Below, piece after piece: positions 56,701 through 64,000 of a stretch of DNA of 64,000 bases. The notes beneath the pieces were generated by a model, which had not been told where the DNA came from, ran no database searches, and worked only from the letters and a program-made list of their open reading frames with translations. The position numbers and the translations under genes were made by a program. Each line of letters begins with the position of its first letter. The stretch's first letter is position 1. The stretch is from Pantoea rodasii (GTDB lineage: Bacteria; Pseudomonadota; Gammaproteobacteria; Enterobacterales; Enterobacteriaceae), in contig NZ_MLFP01000006.1 in the NCBI RefSeq assembly GCF_002095465.1, positions 155,444 to 219,443 on the forward strand, given 5' to 3'.

Positions 56701-57186
56701 ATGGCAGGTAAAGAAGTTGTCTACGATAACAGTGAATTAAAGAAACTTTTAGCAACATTTGACAGTTACAATAGAGATTTAACTACGGAAGCAAAAAATA
56801 TCATTTATCCAACGATGCGTGAAGTAATGCCGGGAAGCACAAAGGGATATAGTAGCGAAAAGATCTACTTCATTATCTTCAATACGCATGAGTACAGCAG
56901 ACAACATATCAAATACTGGTGCGATTTATGGACTTTGGAAAAGAATGAAAAATTAATGTCTACAGCAAGCGTTCGTAAGTACAAAGATGTGTGTAAGGCA
57001 GTTAGTGATGCTCTTCTTGAGGCAGACCGCCTGGGCGTCAAACTCATTAAGAAAAAAGAAGAAGGGAAACATTATTTAACCGATTTAGAACAGTATGAGT
57101 TAAATAAAATGCAAACTAACAATACTTCTGTAGAGGATCTCATGGAGTATCTTAAAAGTCTTATAGATTCTGCTAACACATTATGA
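56701..57186 (+). CDS. Unrecognised helical protein
   Basis: A 161-residue protein, MAGKEVVYDNSELKKLLAT at its start, mostly predicted helix, rich in Lys and Glu, without TM segments or a signal peptide. AAGGA is nine bases before the ATG. No known motif is seen. Its stop codon lies beside a copy of the 13-bp motif ATTCTGCTAACAC (57167-57179). No function is proposed. Confidence 0.65.
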   Translation: MAGKEVVYDNSELKKLLATFDSYNRDLTTEAKNIIYPTMREVMPGSTKGYSSEKIYFIIFNTHEYSRQHIKYWCDLWTLEKNEKLMSTASVRKYKDVCKAVSDALLEADRLGVKLIKKKEEGKHYLTDLEQYELNKMQTNNTSVEDLMEYLKSLIDSANTL

Positions 57187-57355
57187 GATATGTGTTAAGA
57201 GTATTGATAACTAAAAACGTAAGGTGTTAGCAGAATGAATTTCAGGGCACTTATAAAACAGAAAAAAGTACTCAAATAGGTGAATTCTTCAGGCTTTTTA
57301 ACCTCATTTTATACGTTTTTTCATTGATTTTTCAGTATTGGATCATTCTGCTAAC
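57167..57355. repeat. Three copies of a 13-bp motif, two inverted
   Basis: ATTCTGCTAACAC at 57167-57179 is perfectly inverted as GTGTTAGCAGAAT at 57224-57236. The overlapping GTTAGCAGAATGA (57226-57238) is perfectly inverted as TCATTCTGCTAAC at 57343-57355. So one motif occurs three times within 190 bp, at the end of one gene and in the following non-coding DNA. Confidence 0.7.
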
Positions 57356-57663
57356 TATATAGAGTAAAATCCATCAATCCTTTTAAATGAGAACCAGGTA
57401 CATATAGTTCGCTGTCGCTCACTGTTGATCACTCGTCGCTTTGCTTCCTCATGATCAACACAAATCGGTTTACTTGCGTTTCTCGCAGTCGATGACTTCT
57501 CGTAACCCAAGCAGAACGCCTTTGCCATTCGACTAGTTAAGAAGTACTGAAAAGATCCATAGTGATTGGCAAGTAATCGTGAGTAGTCGCCACGACGCAG
57601 AGTATGCGAGTGGTTTGCAAGTAAATCCAAGACGTACCATAAAAGCAATAGATCTTGAAGACG
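57356..57663. other. GC-richer non-coding block with repeats
   Basis: This stretch is visibly GC-richer than the AT-rich element around it. It includes an 8-bp inverted pair GTTGATCA...TGATCAAC (around 57422-57457) and, on the minus strand, two similar words beginning ATTTACTTGC and ATTACTTGC about 50 bp apart. A minus-strand ORF (57355-57648) needs a TTG start and has no ribosome binding site, so I do not call it. A structured RNA or a repeat remnant is possible. Confidence 0.45.
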
Positions 57664-58398
57664 CTATCGATTCGCGATAGTGAAGTAATCGTTAAGATTT
57701 TCACTATGGTAACTAATGCTATCACTGTATCCCTTAAATTCAGACATTAAGGTATTAACCTTAGCTGACAGGCTTAGAATTTCTTGTGAAATGTTTTCAT
57801 AATCTTCTACTGATGCATCTTCATTAATGAGTAAGCTTCTGGTTTTACGCCATGCTCTCAAATTATGATGAGAAAGCTTTTCGCTAAAACTTATCATACT
57901 TGCGTGCAACTCTTTAACCTCATCATTTACTACAATTTTTAACTTTATTAGATTATTGAATTTATGATTGATAATGGTCGGTTTGATCTCTAAATCTCTA
58001 ATGCTTGATATGAATTGGTCACAATCTTTAACTGTGACAAATAAATCGGGGTTTCTACTAATGAATCTTAAATTAAATGCTAGCATACTCAACTTATGAC
58101 TCATTCGAAACCAACTCATGTAATAATCATAGTAATCATTTAAAATGAGTTCTTTCAGTAATGCGTAACCATCTTCTTCTTGCTTCTGATGTAACCATTT
58201 TGGTGCATTTTTATAAACCAAATATGCCACCAACAATGTACCTATTGTGCCCAGCGTATTGAAGAAATCCATCAGGCTACCAAACTCGAAATGAGAGTCA
58301 GATTGTTTCAAAGCCCCATTTATAACTAACCACAATGAAAGTACTAACAAAATTAGAACTGCTGACTTTACGAAAATATTATAGATAATTTTAAACAT
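57664..58398 (-). CDS. Two-TM protein with long cytoplasmic helical domain
   Basis: A 244-residue protein. TM1 is about residues 9-29 (SAVLILLVLSLWLVI) and TM2 about 45-62 (TLGTIGTLLVAYLVY). The remaining 180 residues are helical and polar, with possible coiled coil near the C-terminus. It is 40 bp behind the HEPN-like gene on the same strand, so the two form an operon. Its layout closely parallels the protein at 61786-62497. A membrane effector or sensor is conceivable. Family not recognised. Confidence 0.65.
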   Translation of the reverse strand: MFKIIYNIFVKSAVLILLVLSLWLVINGALKQSDSHFEFGSLMDFFNTLGTIGTLLVAYLVYKNAPKWLHQKQEEDGYALLKELILNDYYDYYMSWFRMSHKLSMLAFNLRFISRNPDLFVTVKDCDQFISSIRDLEIKPTIINHKFNNLIKLKIVVNDEVKELHASMISFSEKLSHHNLRAWRKTRSLLINEDASVEDYENISQEILSLSAKVNTLMSEFKGYSDSISYHSENLNDYFTIANR

Positions 58399-58438
58399 GA
58401 ATCACCATTTTCCTAAAAAATTTTTATATTAAAAGTTA

Positions 58439-59500
58439 TTATCTTTCAATTTCAAACTTATCCATTGCTTTCTCTCGATTCCCTCCTGTTACGCTGAGGA
58501 TTTTTAAAATTTCAAAAAACATAATAGACTTATCCGATTGAAGTGGGGGCAATAATGAAACCTTTTCACCTGACATGGTAAGCATAAAGCAAATGCCATT
58601 TAAAAGGTTAATTAATCTTAAGAAGTTTGCTTTTTCATAATAATTTGGCATAAATCCGTGTATAATGCTATGCCTGTTCAATTGTGTTAAACCGCTATAA
58701 AAAGCTGTAGATTGATATAAATGATTTTGAACATAGTTATGGCAGTTCAACATGATTTGAACTCTTTTATCAAACTTATTGAAGAAACTTTTTGTTTTTA
58801 TACCCGCCGGAACCCAGTCATAATTATGATAAACAAAGTCATTGATATATTTTTTTACAGAAGCCTCGATTATTCCTAGTAAGAATTTCGCACCTACATT
58901 TTCAGGTTCAGAGATACCTAAAGAATTTCCTAAAGACCTAATTGCATTCTCGATACAAGGCAAAAGGGTAGTTATAGCCGAACGGTAATAACCTAAAGAG
59001 TATAACTCAATGGTTTCTTTAATTTGGATGTGTGATTCCTTTAAAGCTTTGAATTTAGGATATAGCTCAATGGAAAAAGTTGAGAGGTTTAGTTTACCAA
59101 AAACCACTTCAAGGAATTTATTCCCTAGTTCTATTTGATTCTCTTTACTTTCAGAATCCTTAATTTGATGAATAATAGGCCCCAGCGTGCCCATAGATAC
59201 GTAAGGTGGAAGGATTGTTTCTGCATAATTAAGCATTTCACCGAAGAACAATAAATTTTTGTCCTCAAGGCATTCAACTGAATTTTTCGGGAAGAATATG
59301 TTGTAGTTTTTATAAACAAGGCAATATCCATCGAGAGGCATCATACAAGTGGTAATCTGAGCAGAATTAACTGAATAATCTGCTTTACCTAGTAACCGAT
59401 TAAGTATGGGAGTTAGATGCTCTATATCAGACTGTGCTTTATTGTTCCTCTTAAATTCTCTGTACACCTTACGTATTTTTGCTTCAGTTTCAATGTTCAT
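58439..59500 (-). CDS. HEPN-like protein of unknown function
   Basis: A 353-residue, mostly helical protein. The central part has ELYSLGYYRSAITTLLPCIENAIRSLG (read as LYSLGYYRSAITTLLPCIEN), and further on LNRHSIIHGFMPNYYEK places R276 and H281 in an RX4H arrangement inside NRHxxxHG. This combination is typical of HEPN-superfamily proteins, many of them RNases in defence and toxin systems. Whether it has nuclease activity is unproven. It is upstream of, and probably co-transcribed with, the two-TM gene. An AGAG sequence precedes its ATG. Confidence 0.6.
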   Translation of the reverse strand: MNIETEAKIRKVYREFKRNNKAQSDIEHLTPILNRLLGKADYSVNSAQITTCMMPLDGYCLVYKNYNIFFPKNSVECLEDKNLLFFGEMLNYAETILPPYVSMGTLGPIIHQIKDSESKENQIELGNKFLEVVFGKLNLSTFSIELYPKFKALKESHIQIKETIELYSLGYYRSAITTLLPCIENAIRSLGNSLGISEPENVGAKFLLGIIEASVKKYINDFVYHNYDWVPAGIKTKSFFNKFDKRVQIMLNCHNYVQNHLYQSTAFYSGLTQLNRHSIIHGFMPNYYEKANFLRLINLLNGICFMLTMSGEKVSLLPPLQSDKSIMFFEILKILSVTGGNREKAMDKFEIER

Positions 59501-59564
59501 CTGAAATCTCTAATTACATGATTTGAAAGTAATAAATACCATAAAAATTCAGAGGAATAACACT

Positions 59565-59759
59565 ATGCAGATAGACAATTTTAAAATCGGTAGATTTGAG
59601 TTAAGAAAGGTTGGGGAAGCAATCCAGTACTACATTAGTGGTGAGCAAGTGCAGTACGTTGAACTGGCTTTTGATAGTCCAGAACGTGTCACACTTGATG
59701 TACTGAAAGAGATGTATGACCGTGAATCATACGATAGCGGGTTGAAATGGGAAGTTTAA
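59565..59759 (+). CDS. Small protein of unknown function
   Basis: A 64-residue protein (MQIDNFKIGRFELRKVGE at the start), with AGAGG eight bases before its ATG. Mixed beta/alpha pattern, acidic C-terminal half, no TM or signal. It is divergent from the HEPN-like gene across about 65 bp. Not recognised. Confidence 0.6.
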   Translation: MQIDNFKIGRFELRKVGEAIQYYISGEQVQYVELAFDSPERVTLDVLKEMYDRESYDSGLKWEV

Positions 59760-59794
59760 GCCATAATAAATCAACAAAGTGATCATTATGGCTT
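59758..59794. terminator. Hairpin between convergent small genes
   Basis: A 10-bp perfect stem, AAGCCATAAT pairing with ATTATGGCTT, with a 17-base loop. It fills the 39-bp gap between the plus-strand gene ending at 59759 and the minus-strand gene ending at 59799. Probably a bidirectional terminator without strong T-runs. Confidence 0.6.
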
Positions 59795-59798
59795 GTGA

Positions 59799-60077
59799 CT
59801 AATCGAACTTACTTCTTAGAGCGTTTAACATTGTTTTTTTCGCCCTTGCTACAAATTCATCTTCAGTTTCGCCCGGTAATACGTCACCAATTTTTTGATC
59901 TAGCTTTGTGATGAATTCATCACTTTTGACAACTTCTATTACTTCATTTGAAAATTGCTCGGCTTTTGTTTCGCTGCCTAGAATAGGTTTAGTTATACGG
60001 GTCATACTGAGTTGTGCATCTTTTAGTACAGCAACATCGAAACTTTTTTTAAGCAAGGCTAATTGATTTTTATCCAT
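59799..60077 (-). CDS. Small helical protein of unknown function
   Basis: A 92-residue protein. The start at 60077 (MDKNQLALLKKSFD) is chosen because GGAG lies nine bases upstream. Mostly helical and acidic, no TM segment. Its start overlaps the end of the preceding 57-residue gene, so the pair is coupled. The pair could be a toxin with its partner, but this is only a guess from size and coupling. Confidence 0.6.
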   Translation of the reverse strand: MDKNQLALLKKSFDVAVLKDAQLSMTRITKPILGSETKAEQFSNEVIEVVKSDEFITKLDQKIGDVLPGETEDEFVARAKKTMLNALRSKFD

Positions 60078-60243
60078 GTTTTTCTTCTCCAGTGTTGCCT
60101 TGCGATTTATTTTTAAACATTTGGCGGAATAATGAATCAAACATTTCCGTGACAATCAAAAAAATTTTTTCTTTAGTCTCAGGTGGTAGAGAAGAAAAAA
60201 AGTTGTAGATTGACATTACGATTTTCAGCAGCGTCGATAACAT
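60070..60243 (-). CDS. Small amphipathic protein
   Basis: A 57-residue protein starting MLSTLLKIVMSIYNFF, with AGAGGG eight bases before the ATG. A hydrophobic N-terminal helix, then a PPETKEKIFLIV segment and a basic tail. Overlaps the start of the 92-residue gene by eight bases. Not recognised. Confidence 0.55.
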   Translation of the reverse strand: MLSTLLKIVMSIYNFFSSLPPETKEKIFLIVTEMFDSLFRQMFKNKSQGNTGEEKHG

Positions 60244-60367
60244 TGCAATTCCCTCTAAGAAATGATGCAAGTACTAACGGCATAATTTAAAAAAACTTTA
60301 ATTATTTTTATCATTATGAGATCATTAGATTGCCCTGTTGACCTGCCCCCAGTATCAGATACAACCT

Positions 60368-61200
60368 TCAGTTAGTAATGTCGGTTGGTTTTTCTTCATG
60401 TTTCCCGTTTCGCCAGCATGCTGCAAATTCAGACGGCGTCTGGTAATTCAGCGATTAATGAGGTCTTGACTCGTTATAGTCCTGCCGCCAGTCACTAATG
60501 ATTTTCCGGGCATGAAGAATATCGCTGAACCAGTGCTCATTCAGACATTCATCCCGAAAGCGTCCGTTAAAACTCTCAATAAACCCGTTCTGTGTTGGCT
60601 TACCCGGCTGGATGAGTCGCAGTTCCACGCCATGCTCAAAAGCCCACTGATCGAGCGCACGGCAGGTAAATTCCGGGCCCTGATCGGTTCTTATCGTTGC
60701 CGGATAGCCACGAAACAGCGCGATGCCGTCCAAAATACGCGCGACCTGAACGCCTGAAATACCGAAAGCAGCGGTGATCGTCAGACACTCCTTCGTGAAA
60801 TCATCCACGCAGGTCAGGCACTTAATTCGGCGGCCGCTGGCAAGTGCATCCATGACAAAATCCATCGACCATGTCAGGTTCGGCGCATCCGGGCGGAGAA
60901 GCGGAAGCCGCTCAGTCGCCAGCCCCTTACGGCGTCGCCTGCGTTTTACACCCAGACCGTTAAGGTGTTAGATGCGGTAAACCCGCTTGTGGTTGACGTG
61001 AAGGCCCTCCCGACGTAATAACTGCCAGATGCGCCGGTAACCAAACCGGCGACGTTCAAGTGCCAGCTCTGTGATACGCAGAGATAGCTGCGCGTCAGCA
61101 GCCGGACGCTGAGCCGAATAACGACAGGTTGAAAGGGACAGACCAGCCAGCCTGCAGGCACGGCGTTGTGACAGACCCGTTGTCTCACACATGACTTCTA
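60368..61200 (-). pseudogene. IS3-family transposase orfB, two nonsense mutations
   Basis: The integrase-like rve transposase. Segments [20 protein letters not shown] and [22 protein letters not shown] (shown as [16 protein letters not shown]) contain parts of the DDE core. In-frame stops occur at 60968-60970 (after HKRVYRI, a TAT-to-TAA type change) and 60455-60457 (after NESRPH, where the family continues SLNYQTPSEFAA). Homology runs through both stops in one frame to the true end at 60368. The element is therefore probably not self-mobile. Confidence 0.8.
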
Positions 61201-61224
61201 CGGCCTCCCGCTTCTGGTCTGTCG

Positions 61225-61488
61225 TCAGAACTTTCGGCCCAGAGCCACCTGAAGCGCCTCCTTATCCAGCATGGCTTCAGCGAGCAGCTTCTTGAGGCGG
61301 GCATTCTCCTCTTCGAGTGACTTGAGCCGCTTCACTTCGGGGACTTCCATGCCGCCAAACTTCTTGCGCCAGGTGTAGAAGGTGGCATCTGAAATAGCAT
61401 GCTTGCGGCAGAGTTCCCGGGCCGAAACCCCGGCTTCAGCCTCGCGGAGAATGCTGATGATCTGTTCGTCGGAAAATCGCTTCTTCAT
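61225..61488 (-). CDS. IS3-family transposase orfA
   Basis: An 87-residue HTH protein beginning MKKRFSDEQIISILREAE. SARELCRKHAISDATFYTWRKKFGG is the HTH, followed by a leucine-zipper-like SLEEENARLKKLLAEAM. It is the DNA-binding half of the transposase, normally joined to OrfB by -1 frameshifting. Intact here. Confidence 0.9.
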   Translation of the reverse strand: MKKRFSDEQIISILREAEAGVSARELCRKHAISDATFYTWRKKFGGMEVPEVKRLKSLEEENARLKKLLAEAMLDKEALQVALGRKF

Positions 61489-61559
61489 GGGGATGTCCTC
61501 ATGTGACTTATGAAGACATTACTAACATCGCGGTGTATTAATCAACGGGGAGCAGGTCA

Positions 61560-61730
61560 GAAACACGTAAGGGGTTCACTTGGCGGCAAGCGTTAGGCTA
61601 TGTGCTTACCTTAATAGTGGCATGGAATTATGTGGCGATACCAGTACTGGCATTGTTTGGGGTAGTACTACCTCCCATACCACTTGCTGATGTGTGGAGA
61701 GTACTGATAATATTAATTGGTGGTAGTTGA
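61560..61730 (+). pseudogene. 3' fragment of a phage three-TM holin
   Basis: Reading directly from the IS edge, the plus strand encodes 56 codons: GFTWRQALGYVLTLIVAWNY, then VAIPVLALFGVVLPPIPLAD. This matches the C-terminal two-thirds of 3TM holins, which have a W-x-x-AWN motif and a proline-rich LPP turn. The N-terminal part is missing. It shows that the element has, or had, a lysis cassette. Confidence 0.65.
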
Positions 61731-61731
61731 T

Positions 61732-61751
61732 AGGAAGCGTTTAGGCTTCCT
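61732..61751 (+). terminator. Hairpin after the holin fragment
   Basis: A 7-bp stem, AGGAAGC pairing with GCTTCCT, with a 6-base loop, directly after the holin stop. No T-run. Confidence 0.45.
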
Positions 61752-61785
61752 ATTAAGATGAGTGAATTGTGGAATGCTTATAATT

Positions 61786-62497
61786 TTAATGTGAGTCGAT
61801 AATAAAAAGTTCAGCATGACTAGATTTTCTGATCTGACTGACACAGATCATGATTCTAGTGTATTCTCTTTCGATTGAGCAAAGTATATACAATAATTCT
61901 TGTTTGCTATATGTAACTTTTCCATCGAAGGAATCTTCTAACCTCTTTCTAAACAACTGAATGTTTTTGTCAAAATTATGAGAGGCATTAAAAATTACGT
62001 TGGTTCTTATATTGAAGTAACCTGTTTGCGACACATTCCAATGACGCAGAAAGCCTATTAAAACTGTAATGTCTCTAACGGTTTTAATCAGTGATTCACT
62101 TCCTTCTAATCCATTTTTAAATTCATCTAAAATCATTTCTTTATTACTAGAGTTGTGGAGAAATGGTTCGACTTTATCATAAAGCATACTTTCTACATGT
62201 CCAAATGTAATTACAAGGTCATGAAATAATTCGGCATGCTTAACTAAAACAGCATCAGTTTTTTCGAACGCTTTATCGTTTAGCTTATGAACATACCAGT
62301 CTTTAACTTTGGCCGCAGCATAGACAGTAAAAAGTAAAGCCATAGATGCGACGAAAGCAGAAACTCCTGGCGGCGTGATATGGTTGTCAAAGTAGAAAAA
62401 ATTAATCAGGAATACTGTATATGCACCTATAAGGAATGATGCGATACAAGATAAGGAAATTTCGTTTGCAAATTTTTTTTAGTTCTTTCAATAGCAT
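61786..62497 (-). CDS. Two-TM protein with helical cytoplasmic domain (apparent frameshift)
   Basis: From an ATG at 62497 with AAGGAA ten bases upstream, the protein begins MLLKELKK and then meets a run of eight T (62473-62480). Removing one base gives FANEISLSCIASFLIGAYTV, then GVSAFVASMALLFTVYAAAK, two TM segments joined to the ORF that starts MALLFTVYA. The repaired protein is 236 residues. The remainder (about 170 residues) is helical and soluble. Size and layout match the protein at 57664-58398. It lies 29 bases after the HHxH protein gene, so it is the second gene of an operon. Confidence 0.65.
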
Positions 62498-62526
62498 CTT
62501 GTTACTTTCCTTAAGTGGTTGTTTGT

Positions 62527-64000
<1,474 letters not shown>

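Larger units (their letters stand above)
60339..61559 (-). mobile_element. IS3-family insertion sequence, IS407-like
   Basis: A 1221-bp element with terminal inverted repeats TGACCTGCCCCC (60339-60350) and, at the right end, the complement of TGACCTGCTCCC (to 61559), 11 of 12 matching. It carries orfA (61225-61488) and a degraded orfB. No target-site duplication is visible: the flanks CTGT and GAAA differ. The sequence right of it begins in mid-gene (a holin remnant) whose other half is not on the left side. Together these suggest a deletion next to the IS after insertion. Confidence 0.85.

Noticed and set aside
57355..57648. Minus-strand ORF of 97 codons behind the two-TM gene
   Set aside because: It needs a TTG start, has no ribosome binding site, and lies in a block with inverted and direct repeats; I treat the block as non-coding.
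61186..61240. orfA/orfB overlap of the IS as another sequencing error
   Set aside because: IS3-family elements normally use a -1 programmed frameshift here, so the frame change is expected.

Overview
The window looks like a chromosomal segment of an enterobacterium close to Pantoea or Erwinia. This is inferred from the gcd-type PQQ glucose dehydrogenase, an HPII-type catalase that matches E. coli HPII residue for residue at the catalytic histidine, an lplA closely resembling the E. coli protein, and the general codon style. It is not proven by any single marker.

Layout. (1) 1-12.3 kb, housekeeping and accessory genes: gcd with a CRP-like site upstream, katE convergent to it, two small hydrophilic proteins, a LysE-type exporter coupled to a P-loop kinase, an Asp/Glu racemase-like protein, a small membrane protein, and a TonB-dependent receptor co-transcribed with a secreted beta-propeller. 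(2) 12.5-43.4 kb, a complete type VI secretion locus. It is read right to left: vgrG, DUF2169/pentapeptide/DUF3540/DUF4150 module, SH3-like lipoprotein, tssJ-K-L-M, tagF, tssA-B-C, hcp, FHA protein, pppA, a secreted protein, tssE-F-G, clpV, ppkA. Facing its end is a two-gene unit that looks like a T6SS cargo: a lysozyme with a peptidoglycan-binding domain and a secreted partner, probably immunity. The FHA/PppA/PpkA/TagF set implies phosphorylation-based post-translational control. (3) 44-50 kb, a tripartite RND efflux operon (adaptor, pump, outer-membrane factor) followed by two convergent TetR regulators. (4) 51.4-54.4 kb, a pirin, a cluster of repeats, and a quinone-reductase-like gene with its own TetR regulator. 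(5) From about 55.27 kb to the end, an AT-rich foreign element that replaces the 5' end of lplA. It carries a ribbon-helix-helix protein, a phage homing-endonuclease-like protein, a holin remnant, an IS3-family insertion, a phage-type DNA methyltransferase and several unrecognised genes. Among these are two similarly built two-gene cassettes (soluble protein, then a two-TM helical protein); one has a HEPN-like RX4H motif, which makes them the best candidates here for an undescribed defence or toxin system.

Two patterns run across the region. First, at least eight genes (clpV, tssA, tssM, tssL, the DUF3540 gene, vgrG, a tetR, a 2-TM gene) are broken by single-base changes, nearly all -1 contractions of homopolymers. 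Repairing them restores full-length family proteins with lengths divisible by three, so sequencing error is more likely than decay, though the sequence alone cannot settle it. Second, a 180-210 bp element with terminal inverted repeats occurs three times, once inside the T6SS locus and twice flanking a degenerate array of about 40-bp units that seems to be built from the element's own end.
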